A DNA stretch of 64,000 nucleotides from Lentilactobacillus sp. SPB1-3 (GCF_026913205.2 NZ_CP168151.1:1054001-1118000); one strand, 5' to 3'. Shown: positions 28,319-39,125, numbered from the stretch's first letter. The notes: generated by a model not told the origin, from the sequence alone. Numbers and translations are program-made.

Positions 28319-28507
28319 TTACTTTTCATCACTTTTTAAAACGCCACCGACACTGTAACGGTTAGGTTGCATTTCATTTAAAATAATGTGAACGTGTTCT
28401 GCAGGTGCTCCAGTGTTCTTAACAACTGCACTGGTAACATCTTCGATAAGTCCCTTTAATTGATCCTGACTTCTTCCTGCAATTAAATCAATATTTACGA
28501 TTGGCAT
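28319..28507 (-). CDS. 4-oxalocrotonate tautomerase family protein
   Basis: 62 residues, typical of the family. The N-terminus is Met-Pro-Ile-Val, leaving the catalytic proline after Met removal, and Arg12 is in AGRSQDQ. These small tautomerases act on keto-enol compounds; the physiological substrate in lactobacilli is unknown. SD GGAGG. Monocistronic between its own promoter and terminator. Confidence 0.92.
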   Translation of the reverse strand: MPIVNIDLIAGRSQDQLKGLIEDVTSAVVKNTGAPAEHVHIILNEMQPNRYSVGGVLKSDEK

Positions 28508-28540
28508 ATGCGCGAATCCTCCATTTGTGAATTTAAAAAG

Positions 28541-28569
28541 ATTATACTGTAATTGTGGGAGCTTAACAA
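28541..28569 (-). promoter_or_regulatory. Promoter of the tautomerase gene
   Basis: On the minus strand TTGTTA (28564-28569), 17 bases, TATAAT (28541-28546), 34 bases from the start codon. Confidence 0.75.
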
Positions 28570-28606
28570 CCTAGCCTGTCAAAAACGCCCAATAATCCGA
28601 AATTGA

Positions 28607-28615
28607 TGTTACAAT
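28607..28615 (+). promoter_or_regulatory. Extended -10 promoter of the dipeptidase gene
   Basis: TGT followed by TACAAT (28610-28615), 27 bases before the ATG, without a clear -35. Confidence 0.45.
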
Positions 28616-28642
28616 ACCTGTATTAAAAAATTGGAGGTTCTC

Positions 28643-30073
28643 ATGAAACCAATTAGAAATTATTCAGCATGTACCAGCATGATAGTTGGTAAAAAAGCCA
28701 GCATGGACGGTTCGATCATGATTGCTAGAAATGAAGACAGTAAGACTTCATGGCCTAAGAATTATGTAGTCCATCCGGAACAAACATTTACTGAAGCACC
28801 CGTTTTTAAATCAAATGACAATGGTTTTGAATTAACACTAGAGACCAGTCAAGCAAAATACACTGCTACTCCAGAATGGACAACGAAATATGGTCTATTT
28901 GAAGAAAATGGCTTTAATCAATATGGTGTGGCCATGAGTGCCACTGAAAGTACGTATACAAATGACCGCATCCTTTCAGTTGATCCACTTATTAAAGAAG
29001 GTATCGGTGAAGAAGCGATGATTACGGTAACTTTGCCATATGTTAAAACTGCCCGTGAAGGTATCCAAAGATTAGGCAAAATTATCGAAGAATTTGGTAC
29101 TGATGAATCAAATGGTATTCTATTTGCTGACCACGATGAAGCTTGGTATATGGAAACTGGTGGCGGACATAATTGGGTTGCCATGAGAATTCCTGACGAC
29201 GCTTATGTGGTGATATCTAACCAAATGGCTGTTCAAGATATTGATTTTAATGATTCAGACAACTTTATGTGGTCAGAAAACATCCAATCATTCGTGGCTG
29301 ACAATCACTTAAATCCAGATTTAGAAGGAAAAACTTTTAATTTCAGAAAAATTTTTGGGACTGCTGATCTATCAGACACTTATTACAACACTCCAAGAGT
29401 TTGGTATGGTGTCAAAATGTTTTCACCAGATGAACATCACGAACCAACTGACCAAGATATTCCATTCATTCACCATGCTAACCGTAAATTAAGTGCCTAT
29501 GACGTGCAGGACTTTCTTAGTTCTCACTACCAAGGAACTGAATTTGATCCCATTGGTGAAGGTGATGATGCCAGCAAGCATCGATTCCGACCAGTTAGTG
29601 TAGCCAAGACTCAAGAAGCACATATTTTACAAATTCGACCCGACATGCCAGTTGAAGCTAATATTCAGTGGTTATTAATGGGTGTCGGCGCACAAAGCGT
29701 ATTCGTGCCGTTCTACGCTGGTGCCAATGACACACCGGTCACTTATAAGGACACTCCTGGAGAATTTGATCCAAGCAAAGCTTACTGGGTTTACAAGCAA
29801 GCTGGTGTTTTAGTTGATCCACACTACCTTGAATTAGGTGGCTTCTTAAGCGAAACACAACAAAACTTACGGATTGAATTCAATCAAAACATCATGGCGG
29901 CCGATAAAAAAATCAGGTCGTTGTCCGGAAAAGAGCTAACTGACTTTGTTACTGAAATTAACGCCAAGAATGCTCAAGCTGGTATTGATGGTTACAACAA
30001 ATTAATTAGCAAGTTGATTACTAACTCAACCAACTTTTCACCAATCAACTACAAGCAAGATCTTAACTTATAA
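28643..30073 (+). CDS. pepD: C69 family dipeptidase (PepD type)
   Basis: 476 residues from the ATG with GGAGG upstream. The N-terminal segment YSACTSMIVGKKASMDGSIMIARNED contains the catalytic Cys of this Ntn-hydrolase family. Also visible are the EEAMITVTLPYVKTAREG and WYMETGGGHNWVA segments of lactobacillal PepD. It hydrolyses a broad range of dipeptides in the cytoplasm, supplying amino acids to an auxotrophic host. Monocistronic, with its own terminator. Confidence 0.93.
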   Translation: MKPIRNYSACTSMIVGKKASMDGSIMIARNEDSKTSWPKNYVVHPEQTFTEAPVFKSNDNGFELTLETSQAKYTATPEWTTKYGLFEENGFNQYGVAMSATESTYTNDRILSVDPLIKEGIGEEAMITVTLPYVKTAREGIQRLGKIIEEFGTDESNGILFADHDEAWYMETGGGHNWVAMRIPDDAYVVISNQMAVQDIDFNDSDNFMWSENIQSFVADNHLNPDLEGKTFNFRKIFGTADLSDTYYNTPRVWYGVKMFSPDEHHEPTDQDIPFIHHANRKLSAYDVQDFLSSHYQGTEFDPIGEGDDASKHRFRPVSVAKTQEAHILQIRPDMPVEANIQWLLMGVGAQSVFVPFYAGANDTPVTYKDTPGEFDPSKAYWVYKQAGVLVDPHYLELGGFLSETQQNLRIEFNQNIMAADKKIRSLSGKELTDFVTEINAKNAQAGIDGYNKLISKLITNSTNFSPINYKQDLNL

Positions 30074-30085
30074 TCTTGTCAAATC

Positions 30086-30122
30086 AAAAAGCGCTGAAGA
30101 ATTAAATTCTTCGGCGCTTTTT
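30086..30122. terminator. Terminator between pepD and topA
   Basis: AAAGCGCTGAAGAATT / AATTCTTCGGCGCTTT hairpin (one wobble) followed by a T run on the plus strand, with A residues on the other side, so it can serve both convergent genes. Confidence 0.9.
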
Positions 30123-30136
30123 TTGTAAGTAATAAT

Positions 30137-32245
30137 TTATTTTTGAGCTTCCTCTTCGTAATCACCATTAGGACATACTACTTGAACTCCGCCCTTAACC
30201 TTCTTTTCAACTAAGAAGTGGCCATCCTTTGGACAGTCACGACCAATTGGCTTATCCCATGAGACAAAGTCACAATCTGGGAATCGTGAACAACCATAGA
30301 AAATTCGGTTCTTCTTTGATTTACGTTCAATAACTTGACCTTGATGACATTTAGGACAAATTACACCGATTTCTTTAACGATTGGTTTAGTGTTTCGACA
30401 ATCTGGGAATCGTGAACAGGCGTAGAACTTACCATAACGTCCCATCTTGATAACCATCGGCGCACCACAGATATCACAATCGAATCCTGCAGGTTCATCT
30501 TTGATTTGAATTTTTTCCATTTTCTCAGTAGCTGAGTCAACTTCTTCAGAAAATGGCTTGTAGAATGAATCAACGACTTTGACCCAATCTTCAATTCCAT
30601 CTTCGACCTTATCCAAATCTCCTTCAAGATTAGCCGTGAAATCAACGTTAACCACATCAGGGAAATACTTCACGATAATGTCATTAACGATTTCACCAAG
30701 CTCGGTTGGCTCAAATCTTCTACCAACTAACTTAACGTAATAACGTTTTTGAATAGTTTCAAGGGTTGGTGAATAAGTTGATGGTCGGCCAACACCATTT
30801 TCTTCAAGTGTCTTGATCAAAGTAGCTTCACTGTATCTTGCAGGTGGCTGAGTGAAATGTTGGTCTGGGTTAGTATTAGCTAACTTAACCTCATCTCCTT
30901 CATCTAGGTCAGGTAAGATATTGTCTTTTTCTTTACCGTCACCATAGACCTTCAAGAAACCATCAAACTTCATTTTTGAACCATTGGCTTTGAAAATAAC
31001 GTCATTTTGTTCAATAGTGACAGCCATAGTATCCATTACAGCAGGTGTCATTTGACTGGCCATAAATCGTGACCAAATTAATTGATACAACTTGAATTGA
31101 TCATTGTTCAAATATTCTTTCAAACTTTGAGGAGTTCTGAATACTGAAGTTGGTCGAATAGCTTCATGGGCATCTTGAGCCCCTTCAGGCATTTTACCCT
31201 TAATTGGTTTAGTAGCCGCATATTCAGCTCCGTACTTTTCATGAATAAAAGTAGACGCTTCATGCTTAGCAATAGCGGAAATTCTAGTTGAATCAGTACG
31301 CATGTACGTAATCAAACCTTGACTTCCTTCTTTACCAATGTTGATTCCTTCATATAATTGCTGAGCTGCCATCATTGTCCGTCTAGTTCTGAAGTTCAAC
31401 TTACGGTTAGCTTCCTGTTGTAGCGTACTGGTGGTGAATGGTGCTTGTGGTTGGCGCTTACGCTCTTTACGGGTAACTTTAGTGATGTCAAAGGGTGCGT
31501 CCTTATCAATTTGTCCCAGAATCTTCTCTACGGCTTCATTGTTAGGTAATTCTTTCTTCTTACCTTTCACACCATAAAAACTGGCAGCAAATTGTGCACG
31601 GCCTTTTTTAAACTTAGAATCGATAGTCCAATATTCTTGTGGTTCAAAGTTTTCAATTTCTCGTTCTCGCTGAATGATCAACCAAAGAGCGATAGACTGA
31701 ACTCGGCCAGCACTAAGGCCCTTCTTAACTTTTTGCCATAATAAAGGCGAAATCGAATAACCCACTAATCGGTCAAGAATTCTTCGAGCCTGTTGTGCGT
31801 CAACCAAATTCATATCGATGCCACGAGGATTCTTAAATGATTCCTTAACGGCATCTTTAGTGATTTCATTGAAGACTACTCGGTTTTTATCATCAGGATC
31901 TAAATCAAGAACATGAGATAGATGCCAAGCAATTGATTCACCTTCACGATCCGGATCGGCTGCCAGATAGACTTTTTTAGCTTTCTTAGCGGCTGATTTT
32001 AGTTCTTTGATCGTATCACCCTTACCACGAATCGAAATGTAATGGGGATCATAGTCATTTTCGATATCGACCCCCATTTTACTTTTTGGTAAGTCACGAA
32101 CGTGTCCTTTACTTGCGACTACTTTATAAGAACGACCTAAGTACTTTTCAATGGTCTTAGCTTTCGCAGGTGATTCGACAATCACCAAGTTTTTCTGAGG
32201 AGCTTTTCGTTTGGTTTTAGACTTTGTTTTTGTCTTTGTTGCCAT
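30137..32245 (-). CDS. topA: DNA topoisomerase I
   Basis: 702 residues; the ATG of MATKTK is chosen for its AAAGGAG. A Lys-rich N-terminal leader precedes the TOPRIM domain ([18 protein letters not shown] to [15 protein letters not shown]). The catalytic tyrosine is in [14 protein letters not shown]. Two or three C-terminal zinc-binding modules follow: CDICGAPMV...CSRFPDC, CPKCHQG...CSRFPDC and a degenerate CPKDG...CPNGD. It relaxes negative supercoils. It has its own promoter despite following dprA. Confidence 0.97.
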   Translation of the reverse strand: MATKTKTKSKTKRKAPQKNLVIVESPAKAKTIEKYLGRSYKVVASKGHVRDLPKSKMGVDIENDYDPHYISIRGKGDTIKELKSAAKKAKKVYLAADPDREGESIAWHLSHVLDLDPDDKNRVVFNEITKDAVKESFKNPRGIDMNLVDAQQARRILDRLVGYSISPLLWQKVKKGLSAGRVQSIALWLIIQREREIENFEPQEYWTIDSKFKKGRAQFAASFYGVKGKKKELPNNEAVEKILGQIDKDAPFDITKVTRKERKRQPQAPFTTSTLQQEANRKLNFRTRRTMMAAQQLYEGINIGKEGSQGLITYMRTDSTRISAIAKHEASTFIHEKYGAEYAATKPIKGKMPEGAQDAHEAIRPTSVFRTPQSLKEYLNNDQFKLYQLIWSRFMASQMTPAVMDTMAVTIEQNDVIFKANGSKMKFDGFLKVYGDGKEKDNILPDLDEGDEVKLANTNPDQHFTQPPARYSEATLIKTLEENGVGRPSTYSPTLETIQKRYYVKLVGRRFEPTELGEIVNDIIVKYFPDVVNVDFTANLEGDLDKVEDGIEDWVKVVDSFYKPFSEEVDSATEKMEKIQIKDEPAGFDCDICGAPMVIKMGRYGKFYACSRFPDCRNTKPIVKEIGVICPKCHQGQVIERKSKKNRIFYGCSRFPDCDFVSWDKPIGRDCPKDGHFLVEKKVKGGVQVVCPNGDYEEEAQK

Positions 32246-32316
32246 AATTTCTCCTTTCAAATATTTGATATTATTTTTAAATTATTATTGGGTTTTATTA
32301 TTCACAAATCTTCAAT

Positions 32317-32345
32317 ATCATATTGCACTTGGATATATGTGTCAA
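32317..32345 (-). promoter_or_regulatory. Promoter of topA
   Basis: Consensus TTGACA (32340-32345) overlapping the dprA stop codon, 17 bases, TATGAT (32317-32322), on the minus strand. It gives topA expression independent of the upstream operon. Confidence 0.8.
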
Positions 32346-33208
32346 TATAATAACTCTTCTATAATATGATTTGCGTTTAGAACAGGTTTTGCTCCAGCCA
32401 ATATCAGTTCATTGGTGCCAACGGATAATGGCGAAGTGATTGGCCCAGGAACGGCAAAAACATCACGGTTATTTTGCAGTGCCAAATTAGCAGTAATCAA
32501 ACTGCCAGAATGGTTTTTAGCCTCGGTAACTAACACTCCTTGGCAAAGTCCAGCGATGATCCGATTACGTTCCGGAAAATGATGCTTTCTGGGACCAACA
32601 TTGCTCATATATTCACTTAAAATCAGATGATGCGCCCCAATATATTTCTGGAGCGGTAGGTTTTCACTTGGATAGAATTTTGCAAGTCCTGTACCAATTA
32701 CCGCAATCGTTTTGCCACCATTAGCGATTGTTAGCCGATGAATTACTGTATCGACACCCTTGGCAAGGCCTGACACCATCGTGACGTCTTTTAAAACTAA
32801 TTCCGGAACTAATTGGTTAAGGACGACTTGCGAATAATTAGTCGGCAATCTACTACCAACAACTCCTAACATCCTACTTTGTAATAATTGTAAGTTACCT
32901 TGATAGAATAGTCCAATCGGTGGCAAATATGATTCTCTTAGTTGTTCAGGATAACGTTCATCATTTATAGCTAACCAATAATTTTCTGTCAGCTCTGGTG
33001 AAAAATTCTTTTTTTGAATTTCAAATGAATCAATAAATTTATCCTTACTTTTGCCAGTTATGCCAACCAACTTAGCAATAGAATCACCATTTAAAGCCGA
33101 TAATTCAGACTTACTAAATTGTTTAACTAATTGATAAAGTTCCACCTGCTTCTTTAAACTAATGCCTTCACTAGTTTTAATCAAAAATAAAAAATCATTT
33201 AATCGCAT
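32342..33208 (-). CDS. dprA: DNA-processing protein DprA
   Basis: 288 residues. The Rossmann core contains LGVVGSRLPTNYSQ, SGLAKGVDTVIHRLTI and the PERNRIIAGLCQGVLVTEA segment typical of DprA/Smf. It binds incoming single-stranded DNA and loads RecA in natural transformation. The presence in a conserved rnhB-dprA-topA row does not by itself show competence. SD AAAGGTG. Confidence 0.94.
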   Translation of the reverse strand: MRLNDFLFLIKTSEGISLKKQVELYQLVKQFSKSELSALNGDSIAKLVGITGKSKDKFIDSFEIQKKNFSPELTENYWLAINDERYPEQLRESYLPPIGLFYQGNLQLLQSRMLGVVGSRLPTNYSQVVLNQLVPELVLKDVTMVSGLAKGVDTVIHRLTIANGGKTIAVIGTGLAKFYPSENLPLQKYIGAHHLILSEYMSNVGPRKHHFPERNRIIAGLCQGVLVTEAKNHSGSLITANLALQNNRDVFAVPGPITSPLSVGTNELILAGAKPVLNANHIIEELLY

Positions 33209-33244
33209 ATTATCACCTTTTTAGATAATAGATACGAAAATGAT

Positions 33245-34009
33245 TTAAAACATCTCCGAAACTGGTGAAAAACTTCGCCGGTGAATAGGTGTCGCACCAT
33301 ACTTTCTTAATGCATCCAAGTGGACTTTCGTACCGTAGCCGGCATTATGTTCAAAATCATACTCTGGATATTGCTTGGCATAATCCAACATTAATTCGTC
33401 ACGATACACCTTAGCTATGATACTAGCAGCAGAAACACTAATACTTTGAGCATCCGCCTTAACCATGTCTAACTGTGGCGTATTTACTGGCACATTCATC
33501 GCATCAACAATTAACTGATCAGGCTGGGGAGATAAATCTTGAACAGCTAACTTCATGGCCTGCCTTGCTGATTCATAAATGTTGATCCGATCAATCGTCT
33601 GACTATCCACCACACCAAAGCCAAATGCGACGGCTTCCTGCTTAATTAGTGGGGCTAACATCTCGCGCTTTTTTTGACTTAACTGCTTAGAATCGTTGAC
33701 TTCAACTAAATCAAAATCACTCGGCAAGATAACAGCTGCTGCCACTACTGGGCCTGCCAATGGTCCCCGGCCAACTTCATCCACTCCGGCCACAAACTCT
33801 ATGCCTTGTTGCCAGAGTTGTCTTTCAAATTTAAATCGCTTCTCGAATGCCACTAATTGTTGTTCGGATTTTTCAATCCGACTCTGAGTGCGCTTGATCA
33901 ACTGGATAACACCTTTACGTTCATCATGACTCAACTGTGCAAACACTGGATCATCCAGGGCGGTAACTTCTGCCAATTGTTTAGAAATCTCTTTAATCGT
34001 TAGTGTCAT
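33245..34009 (-). CDS. rnhB: Ribonuclease HII
   Basis: 254 residues. Catalytic motif [20 protein letters not shown] (about 72-91), then [12 protein letters not shown] and the late [15 protein letters not shown]. It removes ribonucleotides from DNA and RNA primers. Of two adjacent ATGs the second is better spaced from GAGG. The start overlaps the rbgA end by 17 bases. Confidence 0.96.
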   Translation of the reverse strand: MTLTIKEISKQLAEVTALDDPVFAQLSHDERKGVIQLIKRTQSRIEKSEQQLVAFEKRFKFERQLWQQGIEFVAGVDEVGRGPLAGPVVAAAVILPSDFDLVEVNDSKQLSQKKREMLAPLIKQEAVAFGFGVVDSQTIDRINIYESARQAMKLAVQDLSPQPDQLIVDAMNVPVNTPQLDMVKADAQSISVSAASIIAKVYRDELMLDYAKQYPEYDFEHNAGYGTKVHLDALRKYGATPIHRRSFSPVSEMF

Positions 34010-34865
34010 CATTAGCCTCTAAATCAGCTACGCTATCTAATGTAAACCCGCCTAATTTACCCGCACGAGCATCTAAAATAATGCGATCACTTGCTCTTAA
34101 ATAATCGTCTCTCATTCCAACATTCTGGGTAATTTTTAGCAGCATATCAACATCTGATAACTCAAAATCATCTTTAGTTAGTCGATAACGGTTCATTAAG
34201 CCTTCAGGCATAGTTTCTCTGAATCTATTAATGGCATACAACGCGATATCATCAGATGAAAAGGCATTTTCTTTGATAGCTCCCGTCAGTGCAAGTTTAT
34301 TAGCCACCTCTTGAGTGTCAAATTTAGGCCATAAAATTCCGGGAGTATCTAGTAATTCAAGCTTATCGCTAGACTTTAGCCACTGTTGTCCCTTAGTAAC
34401 CCCTGGACGATTACCGACTTGAGCTGCCCGACGATTAACCAATCTATTAAGAACCGTTGATTTTCCAACGTTAGGCACACCAACGCTAATGGCACGAATT
34501 GGTCGACTCTTCATTCCCTTAGCTTCTTCTCGAGCTAATTTATCTTTTAAGATAGGATTTACTTTATCCAAGACAGCGTTAGGACCAAACTTCGTCTTGG
34601 CATCGACAGCCATTGCTGGTTGATTAATTGATGCAAAGTATTGTAGCCATTCCCTAACTCTAGTCTCGTCCGCCAAATCCCGCTTTGTCATGATATATAG
34701 ATGTGGCTTATCACCACTAATTCTCTTAACCTCAGGGTTCATTGACGTTAATGGAATTCGAGCGTCTAAAATTTCAAACACCACGTCCACTAAGGTGATA
34801 TTTTCTTCAAATTGTCTGATGGCCTTAGCCATATGTCCTGGAAACCATTGTATGTTAACAGCCAT
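33993..34865 (-). CDS. rbgA: Ribosome biogenesis GTPase RbgA (YlqF)
   Basis: 290 residues with a circularly permuted GTPase order: G4 TKRDLAD (about 59) before G1 [12 protein letters not shown] (about 129) and G3 DTPGILWP. The N-terminus [13 protein letters not shown]-like ([10 protein letters not shown]) is diagnostic. It assists late 50S subunit assembly. SD GGAGG. It is next to rnhB, as in B. subtilis. Confidence 0.96.
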   Translation of the reverse strand: MAVNIQWFPGHMAKAIRQFEENITLVDVVFEILDARIPLTSMNPEVKRISGDKPHLYIMTKRDLADETRVREWLQYFASINQPAMAVDAKTKFGPNAVLDKVNPILKDKLAREEAKGMKSRPIRAISVGVPNVGKSTVLNRLVNRRAAQVGNRPGVTKGQQWLKSSDKLELLDTPGILWPKFDTQEVANKLALTGAIKENAFSSDDIALYAINRFRETMPEGLMNRYRLTKDDFELSDVDMLLKITQNVGMRDDYLRASDRIILDARAGKLGGFTLDSVADLEANDDTND

Positions 34866-34879
34866 TGTTAACCTCCGTA

Positions 34880-35095
34880 TTATTGTTCATTATATTCGTT
34901 AAATGCTTTATCAAAGATTTCCATACTAGGTAAATAGCCAGCATTTTCCTCTAAATACTTTGATATTTCTTCAAAATCCTTAGACTGCTTGGGAAATGAT
35001 TGATCATAAAAAGCATTGTTTGCGAATTCGGCAACTTCGTCATTGCTACCTGGATGACGCTTTGTCATTAAGAATTCATAGAATGTTCTTCTCAT
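34880..35095 (-). CDS. yozE: YozE family protein (UPF0346)
   Basis: 71 residues, typical length, with RRTFYEFLMTKRHP, NAFYDQSFPKQSKDFEEISKYLE and the SMEIFDKAFNEY end. The small helical SAM-like fold has no known function. The SD is weak (GGGGCAG). It lies between ypmS and rbgA in the same operon. Confidence 0.9.
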   Translation of the reverse strand: MRRTFYEFLMTKRHPGSNDEVAEFANNAFYDQSFPKQSKDFEEISKYLEENAGYLPSMEIFDKAFNEYNEQ

Positions 35096-35115
35096 TTGTT
35101 AACTGCCCCATTTCA

Positions 35116-35712
35116 TTACTGTGCTGGTAACAAGATTTTAAATTTAAACTTACCAGCACCAGCCATATCAACTTTCGTTGCTTTAAAGTTCAGCCCATTT
35201 TTACCATTTAAGTTGGTAGTATTCAAATATACTTGCTCAGTAGCGGGATTGATAGTGACCCAACTTGGAAAGTGATAACTTTGCTTAACATATAGCAAGA
35301 CTAGCCTCAATGGCAAAGATTGTCTACCAATCGATAATTTTTTAGCTTTCAATTCAACGTTACCATTGTTGGTAACACTTGGTGTGAATTCTAAAGCATA
35401 TGGGACGTCAGAACCTAATAATTTGAATTTCCCATAAACGATTCCACTATCTTTTTGAAGTTGAAACCGGTATTTAACGTTGCTAGCCTGTTGTTTTTGT
35501 AAATCGCCAAGATACACATCCGCTAATTCATTTATCTGGTTCTTATTCAGGGTCAAATCTATTCCTTGTCTGCTGGAATACTGGTTCGTGGGCTCTTTAG
35601 TATTGCCCGAAAACATCATCACTACCACGACAATCATACCAGCAACTATCAATCCAATTAAAGTAAAGAATGCCACCTTATAAGGTTTACGTGTTTTTTG
35701 AGTTCTTTTCAT
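35116..35712 (-). CDS. ypmS: YpmS-like membrane-anchored protein (DUF2140)
   Basis: 198 residues: basic N-terminus, one membrane helix (about 13-34), then an extracytoplasmic beta-rich domain (LTLNKNQINELADVYL onward). It is usually paired with ypmR, as here: ypmR stops 1 base before the ypmS start codon. A role in the cell envelope is inferred; no biochemical function is known. Confidence 0.88.
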   Translation of the reverse strand: MKRTQKTRKPYKVAFFTLIGLIVAGMIVVVVMMFSGNTKEPTNQYSSRQGIDLTLNKNQINELADVYLGDLQKQQASNVKYRFQLQKDSGIVYGKFKLLGSDVPYALEFTPSVTNNGNVELKAKKLSIGRQSLPLRLVLLYVKQSYHFPSWVTINPATEQVYLNTTNLNGKNGLNFKATKVDMAGAGKFKFKILLPAQ

Positions 35713-35713
35713 G

Positions 35714-36625
35714 TTATCTCCTTAATTCCGCAATCTGAGTGCTCATAACTTTATACAATTTATCAGTCATAATTTCATAACCATGTTTGTTAGGATGGAA
35801 ATGATCCGTTGTTGAAATCAAATCATTTTGATTTGATCCATTACCGCCAAACAAGGCCAATATTTCTGCATCACTCAATTTGCCGGAAAAATCCATTTTG
35901 CTGCCAGCCTGTTTTTCGAGGCGATTCTGTTGTGATCTGCTTTGATACTGACCGTCAGAAATCTCTTTGTCGATTGACACAAAATAAGCATTATTTTGAT
36001 TTTTAATAACATTTTGAGTAACTTTATTCGTATCACTCACGGCTTGTCCGATTAATTTAACTTGTGGCAAATATACGTAAACCGGATTATATATGCCAAA
36101 AACAAAAATTTTTGCATCAGGATTTTGTCGGCGAACATCACCAATTAACTTTTGCACTCTACTAGAATAATCAGTTTCAAAAGTTTTTAGACGCGATTTC
36201 ATGGTCACATTGTTACTGAGCATGGCATTTTTTCTTAAGAATTGCATCAAATCATTGCCACCAAAAGTCATAACAATGACGTTTGACTGTTTTAGATTCT
36301 TTTGTAATCGCTGCTTTTTGTTAACTCTGGCATCAATCTGGGTGCTGGTCTCACCAGCAATTCCGAAATTAGCCGTCGTTACTTTAATGTCTGGATGATT
36401 CGATTTAATTTTTTTATTGATCATATATACATACCCGCCCCGATTATTCGGGTCACCAACTCCTTGAGTTAATGAATCACCAACGGCAGTTATGTTCACA
36501 GGTTGGGGCCGTCGTTTAGCCACATGTTTCGTTGTTGAAAGATGCTGGTACCCAAACCAACCACCAAAACCAATAATCACAATTAAAATCAGTGCTATCA
36601 CTGAATATTTAGCTTTATTTTTCAT
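35714..36625 (-). CDS. ypmR: Membrane-anchored SGNH/GDSL hydrolase (YpmR-like)
   Basis: 303 residues. An N-terminal helix (about 8-27) anchors an extracellular SGNH domain: block I AVGDSLTQGVGD with the nucleophile Ser, block III VMTFGGNDLM, and block V DHFHPNKHGYEIM with catalytic Asp and His. It probably acts on an acyl ester of the envelope or on exogenous lipid; the substrate is not known. SD AAGGGA. Confidence 0.92.
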   Translation of the reverse strand: MKNKAKYSVIALILIVIIGFGGWFGYQHLSTTKHVAKRRPQPVNITAVGDSLTQGVGDPNNRGGYVYMINKKIKSNHPDIKVTTANFGIAGETSTQIDARVNKKQRLQKNLKQSNVIVMTFGGNDLMQFLRKNAMLSNNVTMKSRLKTFETDYSSRVQKLIGDVRRQNPDAKIFVFGIYNPVYVYLPQVKLIGQAVSDTNKVTQNVIKNQNNAYFVSIDKEISDGQYQSRSQQNRLEKQAGSKMDFSGKLSDAEILALFGGNGSNQNDLISTTDHFHPNKHGYEIMTDKLYKVMSTQIAELRR

Positions 36626-36676
36626 GAGCGTCCCTTAATTTACAAAAAACTTTAACTTTACCAATAACAAAACAAA

Positions 36677-36708
36677 GACTGGTACAAAACATCCGTTTTG
36701 TATCAGTC
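36677..36708 (-). terminator. Terminator of the thyA-dfrA-degV group
   Basis: GACTGATACAAAAC-GGAT-GTTTTGTACCAGTC (one wobble) followed by a T-rich stretch on the minus strand, 13 bases after the degV stop. Confidence 0.85.
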
Positions 36709-36721
36709 TCACAACCATTTT

Positions 36722-37567
36722 CTAGTAGTCTTCTAGATAGAATAATGCAAAAGCACCTTCGCCAGCATGAGTAGTAATTACTGGTGAAGTAACCCGATAA
36801 AGAAACGGAACATCAGCAAATGTTTGTTTTACCTTATCAGCAACTTCTGAAATAAAATCTGTTGAGTTGACGTATGAAATGTTAACAGCCTGAATTGGAC
36901 CGTTTTCCTTAATTTCGTCAATTGCATTGTTAAAGTATTTCTTCATGGATTTCATACCACGAAGTTTAGAAACAACTTTTAAGTCGCCATCATAGACTGA
37001 GAGGACGATTTTAATATTCAACAAGTTTGAAATGGCACCAACAAATGGATGTAGACGGCCACCCTTAACAATGTTATCAAGGTTCATCACACCCATATAC
37101 ATCTTAGTGTGAATTCGAACCTTTTCTAACTCAGTTAAGATTTCATCGACAGTGTTTCCAGCCTTGGCCATTTCCCCGGCTTTGACAACTTGGAAACCAA
37201 GTCCGCGATCGGTATTACCACTGTCAATAACAGTAACATCAGCAGACGATAATGTGGCTGCTTGGCGAGCTGCGTTAACGGTCCCACTTAAGCCTTCCAT
37301 CATGTTGATACTAAGCACTTTACTGCCGTCTTTACCTAATTCATTAAAAGCGTCAACAAATCGACCAACTGGTGGCTGACTAGTCTTTGGCAAGTTATCA
37401 GCCGTAATCATTTGTTTAACGAATTCTTCTCTAGTAATCGTTTCACCATCAACATAGACAGTTTCATCGATCATAACTGTTAGTGGAATTACTGTGATTC
37501 CTAAATCATTAATTTCTTCTTCGCTTAATTGTGCAGATGAATCTGTAACAATTTTAACGTTTGCCAT
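36722..37567 (-). CDS. DegV family fatty-acid binding protein
   Basis: 281 residues starting at MANVKIVTDSSAQL; a 24-residue upstream extension in the open frame is hydrophobic but lies before the SD and over the promoter. The DegV markers are VTDSSAQLS, SQPPVGRF and GMEGLSGTVNAAR-like sequence (MMEGLSGTVNAAR). Such proteins present fatty acids to the FakA kinase. No fakA is adjacent. Confidence 0.92.
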   Translation of the reverse strand: MANVKIVTDSSAQLSEEEINDLGITVIPLTVMIDETVYVDGETITREEFVKQMITADNLPKTSQPPVGRFVDAFNELGKDGSKVLSINMMEGLSGTVNAARQAATLSSADVTVIDSGNTDRGLGFQVVKAGEMAKAGNTVDEILTELEKVRIHTKMYMGVMNLDNIVKGGRLHPFVGAISNLLNIKIVLSVYDGDLKVVSKLRGMKSMKKYFNNAIDEIKENGPIQAVNISYVNSTDFISEVADKVKQTFADVPFLYRVTSPVITTHAGEGAFALFYLEDY

Positions 37568-37610
37568 ATTTAGCCACTCGTTTCCTTTTAAAAATAAAAT
37601 ACCAATTGTT

Positions 37611-37619
37611 ATTATAGCA
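37611..37619 (-). promoter_or_regulatory. Extended -10 promoter of degV
   Basis: Perfect TGC-TATAAT on the minus strand (37611-37619), 44 bases before the start codon, giving degV a promoter in addition to read-through from dfrA. Confidence 0.6.
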
Positions 37620-37653
37620 AAAAACCACCGATGACGCATGATGATTTCTTGAC

Positions 37654-38142
37654 TTAATCGACACGATCATAGATTTCAAAAGTATGCGGATACTTATTTT
37701 TTTCATCAACTATTCCTGGAGTTTCAGCAACTAATTTAAAATGTGAATAGTCAACTGCAGGCATACTTGTATCACCTGAAAATTCCGCATCGATTTTAGT
37801 TCGATATAACCTATCAACTTGATCCATTAATTGTTTAAAAACATTCGCGCCGCCCAGCACAAAATAATTTGTTTCTGGATTGTCTGAAACTATTGATAAA
37901 AAACTGGTGATATCCGGTAAAACTTGCACGCCATCAGGAAAATCACTTTTAGATGAAATGACGTAGTTCGTCCGACCCGGTAATGGCCGATTAAAGCTGT
38001 GAAAGGTTCTTGATCCGGCAACGATTGGATGTCCCATTGTGGTCTGTTTAAAGAAATGCATGTCGTCAGGTAGATGCCAAGGCAACTTTCCCTGATTGCC
38101 GATAATACCATGACTGTCTTCAGCCCAAATAAATGATATCAT
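37654..38142 (-). CDS. dfrA: Dihydrofolate reductase
   Basis: 162 residues. FIWAEDSHGIIGNQGKLPWHLPDDMHFFKQTT carries the catalytic acidic residue in the PDDM segment. FVLGGANVFKQL is the NADPH-binding segment. It regenerates tetrahydrofolate consumed by thymidylate synthase, encoded 15 bases upstream. SD GAAGGG. Confidence 0.95.
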   Translation of the reverse strand: MISFIWAEDSHGIIGNQGKLPWHLPDDMHFFKQTTMGHPIVAGSRTFHSFNRPLPGRTNYVISSKSDFPDGVQVLPDITSFLSIVSDNPETNYFVLGGANVFKQLMDQVDRLYRTKIDAEFSGDTSMPAVDYSHFKLVAETPGIVDEKNKYPHTFEIYDRVD

Positions 38143-38157
38143 TCTACTTCTTCCCTT

Positions 38158-39108
38158 CTACACCGCAACTGGAGCTTTAATTGCTGGATATGGGTCATAA
38201 TTTTCAACTTTAATATCTTTCAACTCAAAATCATCGATATTCGTCTTATCAGGATTTAACCACAATTGAGGTGCCTGACGAGGAGTTCTTGTCAATAATT
38301 CTTTAGCTTGTTCAATATGGTTAGAGTAGATATGTGCATCCCCTAAAGTATGCACAAACTCACCAGGTTCCAAACCAGTTTCACGCGCAATTAACATAGT
38401 TAATAAAGCATAACTTGCGATATTAAATGGAACTCCAAGGAAAATATCTCCAGACCGTTGATACAACTGGCAACTAAGCTTGCCATCGGCAACATAAAAT
38501 TGAAACATTGTGTGACAAGGAGGCAATGCCATTGATGGAACATCCTCAGGATTCCATGCTGAAACAATCATCCTTCTAGAATCAGGATGAGTTTTAATTT
38601 GATTGATGACATTTTGGATCTGATCGATTGTCTCACCAGTAGAAGTTTGCCAAGCCCGCCATTGACTACCGTAAATCAAACCAAGGTCACCGTATTTTTT
38701 AGCAAAATCGTCATCATTAATGATCTGCTCACAAAACTTGTTTTTTTCGTCTTGATAGATGTCATTGAATTCAGCATCTTTCAAAGCCCGATGCGCAAAA
38801 TCAGTCATGTCTGGACCATTGTAATCATCGGAAGCTACATATTTTTCGAATGCCCACTCGTCCCAGATGTGGTTTTTGTGTTTTAACAAATATTGAATAT
38901 TAGTATCACCCTTTAAAAACCACAACAATTCACTCTTAATTAAACCAAATGGGACTTTCTTAGTTGTTAATAATGGAAACCCTTTGGATAGATCAAAACG
39001 CATTTGATAACCAAAGGTACTGAGTGTTCCAGTATTAGTCCGATCAGTTTTTTTATTTCCGTAGTCTAAAACGTAGCGAACTAAATCTAAATAAGCATCT
39101 TCAAGCAT
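38158..39108 (-). CDS. thyA: Thymidylate synthase
   Basis: 316 residues. The active-site Cys is in [14 protein letters not shown] (about 197-210), with [17 protein letters not shown] near the N-terminus and [21 protein letters not shown]. It converts dUMP to dTMP with methylene-tetrahydrofolate. The roughly 50-residue insert around [17 protein letters not shown] is normal for the longer lactobacillal/E. coli-unlike form. SD GGAGG. Confidence 0.96.
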   Translation of the reverse strand: MLEDAYLDLVRYVLDYGNKKTDRTNTGTLSTFGYQMRFDLSKGFPLLTTKKVPFGLIKSELLWFLKGDTNIQYLLKHKNHIWDEWAFEKYVASDDYNGPDMTDFAHRALKDAEFNDIYQDEKNKFCEQIINDDDFAKKYGDLGLIYGSQWRAWQTSTGETIDQIQNVINQIKTHPDSRRMIVSAWNPEDVPSMALPPCHTMFQFYVADGKLSCQLYQRSGDIFLGVPFNIASYALLTMLIARETGLEPGEFVHTLGDAHIYSNHIEQAKELLTRTPRQAPQLWLNPDKTNIDDFELKDIKVENYDPYPAIKAPVAV

Positions 39109-39125
39109 AAAACAGCCTCCAATAA